The position numbers and the translations under genes were made by a program. The notes under the pieces were generated by a model. The model was not told the origin of the DNA and did no database searches. It saw only the letters and a program-made list of their open reading frames with translations. A DNA stretch of 64,000 nucleotides. Source: Kiritimatiellia bacterium. Lineage in GTDB: Bacteria > Verrucomicrobiota > Kiritimatiellia > RFP12 > UBA1067. The stretch lies in the NCBI GenBank assembly GCA_027858965.1, contig JAQIBS010000089.1:1-64000 (forward strand), written 5' to 3'. The number at the start of each line of letters is the position of its first letter. The first letter of the stretch is position 1. This document shows positions 56,115 through 64,000 of the stretch, piece after piece.

Positions 56115-56792
56115 TCAACCTTCAATCTTCAACCTCGATGCCATATAGGCATCATAACCACGCTGACGTAATTCACAGCTAGGACATTCACCACATCCCC
56201 GTCCAACAATGCCATTATAACAGGTCAATGTCTTCTCATAAACATAATCAAGCATCCCTAATTCATCTGCCATCTTCCAGGTCTGCTCTTTGGTAAGCTG
56301 CATCAGAGGGGTTATGACATGGAACGAATAGTCCATTGCCAGATTCAAGGTGGCATTGCATGATTTAATAAAAACATCACGACAATCCGGATACCCGCTG
56401 AAATCCGTTTCACAGACACCGGTAATGATATCCTTGATTCCCTGACTCTTAGCATAGATAGCTGCCACCAGAAAAAACATCATATTGCGTCCATCCACAA
56501 CCGTATTGGGATATGCAGAGCCCGCATCCTGGGCAATCTCCATAGAGCTGTCCAGCAGAGCATTAGTCGTAATCTGATTATACCAATCCAGATTAATTAA
56601 TTTATGGTTTTTAATTCCCTGTTCAGCGGCAATATTTTTTGCAACATTAACCTCATCACTATGCTTCTGCCCATAAAAGAAGGTAATACAGGAAACGCAA
56701 TCACGACCATAATCCCTGATCGCCTGCAGAAGACAGGTGGTGCTGTCCTGACCACCTGAAAAAACCACCAGAACTTTCTTCGCATCACTCAT
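56115..56792 (-). CDS. queC: 7-cyano-7-deazaguanine synthase QueC
   Basis: 225 residues. The PP-loop is FSGGQDSTT (11-19). A zinc-binding cluster near the C-terminus reads [16 protein letters not shown]. QueC uses ATP and ammonia to convert 7-carboxy-7-deazaguanine to preQ0. The start overlaps the stop of queF by four bases (ATGA), so the two are translationally coupled. The last residues, RLKIEG, are written by the TTCAACC/TTCAATC repeat, and the same RLKIE tail occurs in the unrelated protein ending at 13852. Confidence 0.96.
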   Translation of the reverse strand: MSDAKKVLVVFSGGQDSTTCLLQAIRDYGRDCVSCITFFYGQKHSDEVNVAKNIAAEQGIKNHKLINLDWYNQITTNALLDSSMEIAQDAGSAYPNTVVDGRNMMFFLVAAIYAKSQGIKDIITGVCETDFSGYPDCRDVFIKSCNATLNLAMDYSFHVITPLMQLTKEQTWKMADELGMLDYVYEKTLTCYNGIVGRGCGECPSCELRQRGYDAYMASRLKIEG

Positions 56793-57283
56793 CGATTATC
56801 AACTTTCTCAGGACTCAGGTTATGAAGTTTGAAACGTTCCTGCGCAAGCTTCTCATAATCCGTTCCGGCCAGGCCGAAGTTACACCATGGATCAATTGAA
56901 ATCCCTCCACGCGGCAGGAAGCGTCCGTATACCTCAATATACTTCGGTTGCATCAGTTTGATCAGATCTTTCATAATGATATTCACGCAATCTTCATGGA
57001 AATCACCATGGTTACGAAATCCAAAAAGATAAAGCTTTAGTGATTTGCTTTCAACCATCTTTTCAGCGGGAACATACTGAATCGAAATATTTGCAAAATC
57101 GGGCTGTCCTGTCTTTGGACACAGCGATGTGAACTCAGGACAGTTGAATGTCACCCAGTAATCATTATCGATATGTTTATTCTCAAAACACTCAAGAACT
57201 GCCGGATCATATTTCATGGCGTAATCCGTTGCACTGTTTCCCAGTAGAGTAACACCTTCAAGCTCAGTTTCATTTCGTGACAT
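56789..57283 (-). CDS. queF: NADPH-dependent preQ0 reductase QueF
   Basis: 164 residues, the short type I form. The catalytic Cys lies in [14 protein letters not shown], with the conserved Asp seven residues later. The QueF motif [10 protein letters not shown] and the NHGDFHEDC block are present. QueF reduces preQ0 to preQ1, committing the pathway to queuosine. First gene of queF-queC-queD-queE. AGGA lies about eight bases before the ATG. A preQ1 riboswitch was looked for upstream and not found. folE, which makes the first intermediate, is not in this window. Confidence 0.96.
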   Translation of the reverse strand: MSRNETELEGVTLLGNSATDYAMKYDPAVLECFENKHIDNDYWVTFNCPEFTSLCPKTGQPDFANISIQYVPAEKMVESKSLKLYLFGFRNHGDFHEDCVNIIMKDLIKLMQPKYIEVYGRFLPRGGISIDPWCNFGLAGTDYEKLAQERFKLHNLSPEKVDNR

Positions 57284-57509
57284 AATCTTATTCCTTGATC
57301 GTGCAGGTTTTCCAGGGCTGCGTTATGAGCCTTATGAGCCTGATGGGCCTAATGTTGCGGGTCATCCGCATTTAAAGGGCGACACAGGTGTCGCCCCTAC
57401 TTTGACTGTTAATCCTACTCCTCTCACAACATTCTTCCAACATTCCACTTTCCACTTCCAACGATTTTTTTACTCGCGCACTCTCGAACTTTAGCACTCT
57501 CGCACTTCT
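57284..57509. repeat. Spacer with ATGRGCCNN and 8-bp arrays
   Basis: 57325-57351 is three units of ATGAGCCTT/ATGAGCCTG/ATGGGCCTA. GGGCGACA-cagg-TGTCGCCC (57377-57396) is a perfect hairpin. From 57472 an 8-bp array (ACTCGCGC, ACTCTCGA, ACTTTAGC) continues to about 57520 and overlaps the last codons of the next gene. Confidence 0.75.
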
Positions 57510-59852
57510 TCACTCTTCTCTATCCACCACTTCTATCGCATGTTGCGGACACACCTGACGGCATATATCGCACTGAGTACACTCATCGGTATTAACAACA
57601 GCCCGTTCCAGCGGGGTAAATTCAATAGCATCTACCGGACAGTGCTGCGCACAGAGCGTACAACCAATACACCTCTCGGTGACCTTGTACACTATCAAAT
57701 CACGGCATTTGTGCGCAGGACAGCGTCCATTGACATGTGCCTCATACTCAGACCGAAAATGCTGAATAGTTGAGAGCACAGGGTTTGGAGCTGTTTTACC
57801 AAGTCCACAAATACTACCAGCACGAACAGTATACGCCAATCTCTCAAGAGATTCAATATCACCTTCACGACCATGGCCGTTGCATAGACGTTCTAAAATA
57901 TCAAGCATCCTGCGGGTTCCGATACGACAGCTGGTACAATTGCCACAGGATTCAAGCTGAGTAAAGGAGAGAAAATATCGGGCTATATCGACCATGCAGT
58001 CGCTCTCATCCAGAACAACCATACCGCCCGAGCCCATCATGCCGCCCACTTTAGTCAGCTCCTCATAATCCACGGGCGTATTGCATAACGCCGCGGGAAT
58101 GCAACCTCCGGAGGGACCGCCAACCTGAATAGCCTTAACAGCTCCTCCATCCGGCACCCCGCCGCCGATATCACGCACAATCTCATCAAGCGGCATACCC
58201 ATCGGGACCTCAATCAACCCGCTACGCTCAACCTTACCGGCAAGAGCAAAAGCCTTGGTCCCAGGACTCCCGACACTGCCGGACTTTCTGAACTCCTCTG
58301 CACCAAATCGAATAATCCAGGGTATTGAAGCCAGAGTTTCAACGTTGTTCACCAGCGTAGGCTTACGGAATAAACCAGATTGAGCAGGATAGGGCGGACG
58401 TAGCCGTGGCACACCGCGACGGCCCTCGATACTGGCTAGCAAGGCAGTTTCCTCGCCGCAGACAAAAGCTCCGGCCCCCTCAACAACTCTGATATAAAAA
58501 CAATCCTGACCCGACTCGGCGGCCAACATTCCTGCCTCAACAAGAATTGCAATAGCTTCACGCACCCGTTCCACTGCCAGAGGGTACTCATGCCTGATAT
58601 AAAAAACACCTTCATTCGCACCAACTGCACGCGCAGCAATCATCATGCCCTCTAAAACCCGAAAAGGATAGGACTCCAGCAACATACGATCCATAAATGC
58701 ACCGGGGTCGCCCTCATCACCATTGCAGACAACATAAGCAGAGAAACCGCTGCTAGCACAGGAATCAGCTACCGTGCGCCACTTACGTCCCGCAGGAAAA
58801 CCTCCGCCTCCACGACCGCGTAATCCGCTTGCTTCAACAATTGAGATAAGCTCGCTGGTTTCCAGTTCATCAATACAACGCTCATAGCCTTCAAACCCAC
58901 CATGACTGCAGTAATCATCAAAACTCAATGGAAGCAACTCTCCAGCTCCCTCAGTAGAGACACGCTTCTGACTTATCCAATAGCAGGCATCAGGTTGATC
59001 CTTTACACTTAAAGGAAACCGCAAGGGAGGTTCATCCTGACCACCCGTGAAAATCTGTTCTGCGGCAGCACGTAATTTCACCCCCAAACGTACAAGCGCC
59101 TTCGCAGGTTTAACATGCTGTAGAAGAATGCCCTCGACATCCCGCGGCTTTACACAACCATATCTGAAACAATGGCCATCCTCTGTAATAACCTCAATTA
59201 ACGGAGCATGGTAGGCTCCACCAGTGCAGCCTACTTCACGCACAATCACCGGCAGACGACGGCTATGAATTGCACGGCGTAAAGCGATCAGAACATTACT
59301 GGCACCAGCTGCACCACAACTTGAACAGGTACACAGGCGGACAACCGCGCCATTCGCAATCACACTGCCAAACACACCCTCTTTCTGCTCATCACCTGCA
59401 AGAACATCATCCAGCACCCCCTTTACCGTAGCCGGAGTTACATTTGCATAAATTGTCTGATCAACCTGCACAGCCACTGCCAGCATGCAACAGCCAAGGC
59501 AGGCCACTTTATCAACCGTAAACAGACCCTCTGCATCGGTATCTTCAGATTCGCCTATTCCCAATACACGTTTAAAGGCCTCATAAGTAAGCTCGGCGCC
59601 CTTCACATGACAGGCTGTCCCAATACACACTTTAATAATATGAGTGCCGGCCGGCTGAAGACGAAACTGACCATAAAATGTAACCACACCGGTTACCTCG
59701 GCCTCACTGACACCCAGCAATTGTGCAACAATCCTCACAGCGGCATCCGGAATATAATGGTATTCATCCTGCACTGCCTGCAGAATTGCAATCAGATTAG
59801 ATTTTTCCGCTCCCACGCTTACAACTGCGTCTTCTATATATTCCCATGCCAT
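57510..59852 (-). CDS. Fused NuoE-NuoF-type NADH-oxidising iron-sulfur flavoprotein
   Basis: Start taken at 59852 (MAWEYIEDAVV), 780 residues; no clear ribosome site. Residues 1-165 are a NuoE/HydC-type [2Fe-2S] domain (CIGTAC near 77, CLGCC near 117). A second thioredoxin-like segment contains CTCSSCGAAG. NuoF/HydB follows: FMN/NADH site GLRGRGGGGFPAG (near 346), GGPSGGCIP, and the 4Fe-4S motif ESCGNCTSC (near 640). Two C-terminal ferredoxin motifs are CIGCTLCAQHCP and CTQCDICRQVCP. The plan is that of NAD-linked hydrogenases or formate dehydrogenases, with E and F fused. No catalytic hydrogenase or NuoG-type partner adjoins it. Confidence 0.9.
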   Translation of the reverse strand: MAWEYIEDAVVSVGAEKSNLIAILQAVQDEYHYIPDAAVRIVAQLLGVSEAEVTGVVTFYGQFRLQPAGTHIIKVCIGTACHVKGAELTYEAFKRVLGIGESEDTDAEGLFTVDKVACLGCCMLAVAVQVDQTIYANVTPATVKGVLDDVLAGDEQKEGVFGSVIANGAVVRLCTCSSCGAAGASNVLIALRRAIHSRRLPVIVREVGCTGGAYHAPLIEVITEDGHCFRYGCVKPRDVEGILLQHVKPAKALVRLGVKLRAAAEQIFTGGQDEPPLRFPLSVKDQPDACYWISQKRVSTEGAGELLPLSFDDYCSHGGFEGYERCIDELETSELISIVEASGLRGRGGGGFPAGRKWRTVADSCASSGFSAYVVCNGDEGDPGAFMDRMLLESYPFRVLEGMMIAARAVGANEGVFYIRHEYPLAVERVREAIAILVEAGMLAAESGQDCFYIRVVEGAGAFVCGEETALLASIEGRRGVPRLRPPYPAQSGLFRKPTLVNNVETLASIPWIIRFGAEEFRKSGSVGSPGTKAFALAGKVERSGLIEVPMGMPLDEIVRDIGGGVPDGGAVKAIQVGGPSGGCIPAALCNTPVDYEELTKVGGMMGSGGMVVLDESDCMVDIARYFLSFTQLESCGNCTSCRIGTRRMLDILERLCNGHGREGDIESLERLAYTVRAGSICGLGKTAPNPVLSTIQHFRSEYEAHVNGRCPAHKCRDLIVYKVTERCIGCTLCAQHCPVDAIEFTPLERAVVNTDECTQCDICRQVCPQHAIEVVDREE

Positions 59853-60205
59853 TAACAATATATATACCATATCTAGTGGGACAAAACATAATATAATTAT
59901 GTTTGCTAAACTAATCTGTACGCAAGTTATCTGGTACAGCTGTTTTTTTGGGGAAACCGTCTTTATGGGCACATCTTTCGTTTGATGCAATTTTACATCG
60001 GCACAGCAACGCCCTTCACATGCAAAAGTAGTGTCGGAACTCAGTGAGGTACGAGCGTGGGTCCGGCAATCCAGTATGCCCTCTGAATTCAGCGCCTTTT
60101 AGGCAACTGTGCACCAAACACCCGATACACCCCTTTTTTATCAGCAAACAACTTCTTTCTGGTAATTAGTAAAGGAATTAAATATCATTGTGTAACTAAG
60201 GAGAT
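59853..60205. other. Divergent spacer with nothing recognised
   Basis: Lies between the NuoEF-type gene and the cupin gene. It contains short palindromic words but no copy of the larger repeat families and no RNA gene that I can recognise. The strong GGAG before the cupin ATG is at about 60198-60201. Confidence 0.4.
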
Positions 60206-60559
60206 TTGAAAATGATTACTAAAAAGTGTGATGTTATTCGTGAAGAGCGAGCAAACATGCGTGGAGGCAAAGGAACCATAACTATTGAGCATTGGTTCAA
60301 ACCAGATGATTTCGGTGCAAAAGTTCGGCTCTGCTGCCGCATGATTATCCCACCGGGAGCAAGCCTGGGAACCCATTTACATGAGAATGAAGATGAGGTC
60401 TATATTGTCATAGCTGGCAAAGGTATCATTGAAGAAAACGGAGAGTGGGTTCCTATTGCAGCAGGTGATTCAATCCTGACAGGACACAATGGATCTCATG
60501 GAGTAGAAAACAACAGCGATACACCACTGGTAATTGCAGCCATAATCAGCTGCTACTGA
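60206..60559 (+). CDS. Small cupin-domain protein
   Basis: 117 residues, a single cupin barrel. Motif 1 is GTHLHENEDEVYIVIAGKG, with His-x-His and Glu as metal ligands, and the motif 2 His is in GHNGSHGVEN. The role is unknown; small cupins include sugar isomerases, dioxygenases and binding proteins. GGAG seven bases before the ATG is a good ribosome site. A composite repeat element starts one base after its stop codon. Confidence 0.85.
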   Translation: MKMITKKCDVIREERANMRGGKGTITIEHWFKPDDFGAKVRLCCRMIIPPGASLGTHLHENEDEVYIVIAGKGIIEENGEWVPIAAGDSILTGHNGSHGVENNSDTPLVIAAIISCY

Positions 60560-60887
60560 ACTAAAGCAGCGAAGCCGCCTGCCTGTGCGTTGCACGCAGA
60601 CAAGGCAACCAAACAGGATTTGAGTGATATGCAAACAATTTTGACTCATTGCTTATGTGAGTGATATGCATCGCTGCTTTAGACAACAACGCTACGCGTT
60701 GCATAGAGGAATGGTTAAAACAGTTAAAGAGGTTAAAGTGGTCGAAGGCTTGTAGGACGCGGCTCTCACGCGAATGCGGGAGGGCGCGTAAAGGAGGAAC
60801 AGCGGAAACCATTTCAACCTTTTTAACAATTTTAACCCTTTAACCCTTTCAACCCTTTTAACCCTTTTAACCCTTTAAACCCTCTTC
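60560..60887 (+). repeat. Composite palindromic element, copy C, with long tandem arrays
   Basis: Arms CTAAAGCAGCG (60561-60571) and CGCTGCTTTAG (60672-60682) are perfect and differ from copies A, B, D and E by a compensated pair. Hairpin CAACGC-tac-GCGTTG is at 60687-60701. GGTTAAAAC units (60712-60745), a GC-rich core (60746-60810), and inverted TTTAACCC/TTTCAACC units (60811-60886) follow up to the next start codon. The reverse complement of this core recurs in copy F. Confidence 0.87.
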
Positions 60888-62012
60888 ATGAGTTTACTTC
60901 CTGCAAATCTTCTTCTTCCTCAAAGGACCGTCAGTGGTGCGGATACAACTCTACAGCTGGCTGAACTTGTTAACACCTTTGGCTCCCAAGGTGTACTGGT
61001 ACATGGACAATCCCTGCAGCGATCCGGAAAACTGCAGGCGATTACAAAGCAATTTAACGGAAGCACTGTGGTCAACACATACTGCCATAAAGGGAGCGAG
61101 CCGACTGTTCATGAGGTGGATGTTCTACGTGAAACAATAAAGAGCATGAAAGCAAACTGGGTGGCAGCCATTGGAGGCGGCAGCGTTATGGATCTGGCCA
61201 AAGCGGCCGCCGGGCTGGTTGATCACACGCAAAAGACAGCATACTACCAGGTCAATCCATCTGAGATCCTCCCGGCAACCATACCTTTAATTGCAGCCCC
61301 CACCACAGCGGGAACCGGATCTGAAGCAACGGTTGTCTCAGTTTTAACCAACCCTGAGACAATGCTCAAACAATCAATACGCCATCCTAGTCATATGCCT
61401 AAGATTGTTATCCTCGACCCTGAACTGTTAAAGGATTGCCCCCCTTCCACAATTGCAGCGGCGGGCCTTGATGCATTTATCCAGGCTTTTGAATCATACA
61501 CAAGCCGCACTGCCACCCCCTTCACTCAATGCCTCGCAGAACTTGCCATAAAGGTAATTTCCGCCAACCTGCTTCCGCTCTTTAAAAACCCGGCTGACAC
61601 AGACGCGGCGGCAGAGATGCTGGAAGCAAGTTATATCACAGGAGTGGCATTCTCACACTCACGACTTGGTATTATACATGGACTCGCCCATCCACTGGGA
61701 GTACGCTTTAATACGGCACACGGTCTGGCCTGTGCCTGCTGCCTCCCGGCGGCACTGGAGTACAACAGAGATTATATCAAAGACTCCCTCTGCAATTTAA
61801 AGTCACGATGCGCTATCGATATTGAAGATCTGGTAACCACATGGATGAGCGCCATGAAACTGGCAAACCCTTTTTCAGGAAAGTCAGTTAAGGATATGGA
61901 CTCCTTTATCAAAGAAACACTGGCATCCGGTTCAACCAAAGCTAATCCACGTGACGTCACCGCTGATGATGTGCGGTGGCTGCTAGACCGAATAATGAAG
62001 GAGGACGCGTAA
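60888..62012 (+). CDS. Iron-containing alcohol dehydrogenase family protein
   Basis: 374 residues. The cofactor site GGGSVMDLAKA is followed by PTTAGTGSEAT. The metal site normally is Asp-x3-His...His...His. Here D195 is present in GLDAFIQAFESY, but the next ligand is Q199 instead of His; the later His residues in IIHGLAHPLG and NTAHGLACA are kept. It should reduce or oxidise an alcohol/aldehyde with NAD(P); the substrate is unknown. No ribosome site is visible, since the upstream DNA is a tandem repeat that ends two bases before the ATG. Confidence 0.88.
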   Translation: MSLLPANLLLPQRTVSGADTTLQLAELVNTFGSQGVLVHGQSLQRSGKLQAITKQFNGSTVVNTYCHKGSEPTVHEVDVLRETIKSMKANWVAAIGGGSVMDLAKAAAGLVDHTQKTAYYQVNPSEILPATIPLIAAPTTAGTGSEATVVSVLTNPETMLKQSIRHPSHMPKIVILDPELLKDCPPSTIAAAGLDAFIQAFESYTSRTATPFTQCLAELAIKVISANLLPLFKNPADTDAAAEMLEASYITGVAFSHSRLGIIHGLAHPLGVRFNTAHGLACACCLPAALEYNRDYIKDSLCNLKSRCAIDIEDLVTTWMSAMKLANPFSGKSVKDMDSFIKETLASGSTKANPRDVTADDVRWLLDRIMKEDA

Positions 62013-62027
62013 AGCGCAGGGCTGAGA

Positions 62028-62137
62028 AGTTCTAAAATGCGTCGCAAACATGATGTGATTTAAGAAGAGAGGTACTAAGCGTCCTACATGTCTGGGCGTA
62101 GCCTCGCTTACGGAACGAAGCTGATAGGACGCTACTG
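62028..62137 (+). repeat. Upstream hairpin element, copy 2
   Basis: Contains ATGCGTCGCAAACATGATG, GTGATTTAAGAAGAGAGG and TACTAA, then arms AGCGTCCTA and TAGGACGCT around an inserted word with GCGTAGCCTCGCTTACGGA. It ends ten bases before the DUF2851 start. Arm changes relative to copy 1 (GCATCC/GGATGC versus GCGTCC/GGACGC) are compensated. Confidence 0.75.
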
Positions 62138-62147
62138 GAGATAAATA

Positions 62148-63596
62148 ATGTATGAGGAAATTAACTACTTTGTAGAGGCAGATAAATATAACACAGTAAA
62201 ACTGCAGGCGCTTCAGAACGTCAGAGAGATCTCTCCTCAATATCAAAAACGATTCCGCTGGTCAGAACGACATCTGCAATGTATCTGGTTTGACGAACGT
62301 TACCGTCCTGACAAATTAACACTCAGCTCAGGCGAAAGCTGTACCATAATAACCCCTGGAACCTGGAATATGGAAGCCGGCCCAGACTTTCTGGATGCAC
62401 AGATAATGATCGAACCGGGTTCACGTCTTCTACGAGGTGATGTAGAAATCCATATCTATCCCTCAGACTGGGACCATCACAAACATAGCGGCAACCCAAA
62501 TTATGACAATGTAGTTCTGCATGTCAGCTGGTTCAAATCCCCCCCGGCTAAAACACTTCCAAAAAACATACTTTCCCTCTCTCTCTCCGAAAAAATGCTG
62601 GCAAGGCCCTGGATATCCATCACTGATATTGATATCAAAGCCTACCCTCATAACACACTGCCGCAGACACCGCGTCCCTGCCAGAGCTATCTGCAGAACA
62701 ACCCCGATTACACCTATGCCCTGCTGTTAGCTGCCGGCTACCATCGTCTGCAGAACAAAACAATGACCATAACCCGATCGCTGGAGGATCGTGCAGAGAG
62801 AGAACAGATATTGTACGAGGAGTTCATGGCTGCGCTCGGTTACAAGCAGAATAAAACTCCATTCAGAGCTCTGGCAAAGATTGTCCCACTCACATCTTTC
62901 ACGGAATCACGTGATCACAATCTGGCCATACTACTGGGGGCAGCCCGACTGCTACCACAGCCGGATGCCATAACCAATCCATCCGCAGCCAAGTACATAA
63001 GAACATTATGGGACATCTGGTGGAAATCCGGGCAGGATGAGCTCGATCAAGATATCTTATGGACTCTGCATGGCCTGCGTCCAAACAACCACCCCACCCG
63101 TCGACTGGCTGCAGCGGCCGCGCTCTTTTCAGGCAGACAGAATATAATTATGCAGCTTGATGAGATCAACACCGGCGACTCCGGAAAAGACTGGATTAAT
63201 AAGGTCATAAAGAGCATCGATCAGAGCACCCTGTGGCCCTTCTGGAATGAGCGTCTCCTTTTTAACTCCACCCCTTCAGATTCGCACAGCTACAAGTTGC
63301 TGGGTCGGAAAAGAATCTCAGCAATACTTACCAATATCATCATTCCTTTTTATGCTGCAGAAAAACGTCTTCCACTTAACACATTCAAAAGTCTGCCTGC
63401 TGAGGATATCTCATCCCCTATGCGGACAGCGGCCTTCTACATACTGGGACGCGATCATAATCCTGCACTCTATGCAACCAACAATCTCTTGCAACAGGGA
63501 CTTCTGCAGATCTATCTTGATTTCTGTCTGCCTGCCAGAACATCCTGTCAGGAGTGCCGCCTCAACGAAAGAATCAAGAGTGATTTAAGCATGTAG
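62148..63596 (+). CDS. DUF2851 family protein
   Basis: 482 residues matching DUF2851 (PF11013) along its length: the N-terminal GTWNMEAGPDFLDAQIMI and GDVEIHIYPSDWDHHKH blocks resemble a nuclease-like core with Asp, Glu and His residues. The C-terminus has a small CQEC motif (TSCQECRLNERI). The family is common in Bacteroidota and PVC bacteria, and its function is unknown. GGAG seven bases before the ATG supports the start. Confidence 0.88.
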   Translation: MYEEINYFVEADKYNTVKLQALQNVREISPQYQKRFRWSERHLQCIWFDERYRPDKLTLSSGESCTIITPGTWNMEAGPDFLDAQIMIEPGSRLLRGDVEIHIYPSDWDHHKHSGNPNYDNVVLHVSWFKSPPAKTLPKNILSLSLSEKMLARPWISITDIDIKAYPHNTLPQTPRPCQSYLQNNPDYTYALLLAAGYHRLQNKTMTITRSLEDRAEREQILYEEFMAALGYKQNKTPFRALAKIVPLTSFTESRDHNLAILLGAARLLPQPDAITNPSAAKYIRTLWDIWWKSGQDELDQDILWTLHGLRPNNHPTRRLAAAAALFSGRQNIIMQLDEINTGDSGKDWINKVIKSIDQSTLWPFWNERLLFNSTPSDSHSYKLLGRKRISAILTNIIIPFYAAEKRLPLNTFKSLPAEDISSPMRTAAFYILGRDHNPALYATNNLLQQGLLQIYLDFCLPARTSCQECRLNERIKSDLSM

Positions 63597-64000
63597 TTAG
63601 TTGCTATTCAATCAACTTCTGTCACGAAAAACAAGAAATTCGCGATAGTTCAAGTGGTTAAAATCGTTAAAAAGGTTGAAATGGCTTCCGTTGTTCCGTC
63701 TTTACGCGCCCTCCCGCATTCGCGTGAGAGCCGCGTCCTACAAGCCTTCGACCACTTTACCCTCTTCAACTCTTTTAACCTTCAACCCTTTTAACCATCT
63801 CTCCTATGCAACGCAAAGCGTTGTTGTCTAAAGCTGCGGCGTTTAACACACAAAGGGACATTAGGAACAAATAGGTCCGTTCATCACAAGATCTTAATTT
63901 GGTTGCGGCTGAAAGCAGCTTTAGGATTTACGCTTGTAATTTAGCACCGATGCAAATATCATTCCCCTGACCTCTGAATTATGATCCCTGACACCTGACG
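63597..64000 (-). repeat. Composite palindromic element, copy F (inverted), and a 7-bp array at the window edge
   Basis: GGTTNAAA units (63655-63685), then a core that is the reverse complement of copy C (63686-63755), then TTTAACCC units to about 63798. Hairpin CAACGC-aaa-GCGTTG (63809-63823) and perfect arms CTAAAGCTGC (63828-63837) / GCAGCTTTAG (63915-63924) follow. At 63987-64000 a CTGACAC array begins and leaves the window. Confidence 0.85.

Noticed and set aside
57284-57360. preQ1 riboswitch upstream of queF
   Set aside because: No preQ1 aptamer-like hairpin followed by the characteristic A-rich tail was found.
59853-60205. Small RNA or tRNA in the spacer
   Set aside because: No cloverleaf, T-loop or other recognisable RNA gene feature was found.

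Overview
The window looks like a chromosomal segment of a member of the PVC group, most likely Kiritimatiellota or Lentisphaerota. This is an inference from gene content: a secreted sulfatase with a formylglycine motif, several large secreted glycoside-hydrolase-like proteins, a secreted FAD oxidoreductase with an N-terminal carbohydrate-binding-like region, a DUF2723 membrane glycosyltransferase, and intergenic DNA packed with short tandem repeats and palindromes. No rRNA, tRNA, CRISPR array, prophage or insertion sequence was recognised.

Layout. 1-3616 (+): an Lrp/AsnC regulator overlapping a class I aminotransferase, then a sulfatase. 4205-18582 (-): secreted LamG/TIM-barrel protein, TsaE, a DUF4143-type ATPase, a 2-hydroxyacid dehydrogenase, a secreted FAD oxidoreductase, a secreted GHL10-type hydrolase and a two-gene polyferredoxin module. 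18749-26710 (-): DNA housekeeping block dprA-topA-xer-polA. 26989-28881 (+): CorA, then a HicB antitoxin with a broken HicA. 29018-32788 (-): HrpA helicase. 33084-41104 (+): five genes encoding a VTC-type polyphosphate polymerase, a DUF4956 membrane protein, a periplasmic adaptor, a TolC-type lipoprotein and a secreted CotH kinase. 41472-48648 (-): a UPF0104 flippase-like protein and two GT-C type membrane glycosyltransferases. 49166-50323 (+): a Gfo/Idh/MocA oxidoreductase. 50847-51338 (-): a dinD pseudogene. 51501-54392 (-): a secreted GH5-like enzyme. 54603-57283 (-): the queF-queC-queD-queE set. 57510-59852 (-): a fused NuoE-NuoF electron-transfer protein. 60206-63596 (+): a cupin, an iron-type alcohol dehydrogenase and a DUF2851 protein.

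The most interesting system is the 33-41 kb cluster. It joins a cytosolic polyphosphate-type polymerase, an unusual membrane protein, an envelope-spanning adaptor/TolC pair without a recognisable pump, and an extracellular kinase. Its upstream region carries a 24-bp perfect palindrome and three TCTAACA direct repeats spaced 11-12 bp, a layout like phosphate-regulon boxes. Function is inferred, not shown.

The second theme is the intergenic DNA. At least six copies of a composite palindromic element occur in both orientations, with compensatory changes in the paired arms. Other elements recur: a hairpin element just upstream of three genes, GGACCGTG/CACGGTCC hairpins, long TCTCACAGAGGCAC palindromes, and tandem arrays with 7-, 8- or 9-bp periods. 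Some arrays run into genes and encode their last residues, so unrelated proteins share tails such as RLKIE. Decayed gene fragments (dinD, hicA, a DxDxDG-type calcium-binding tail, and a possible beta-helix tail) show ongoing gene loss in the spacers.
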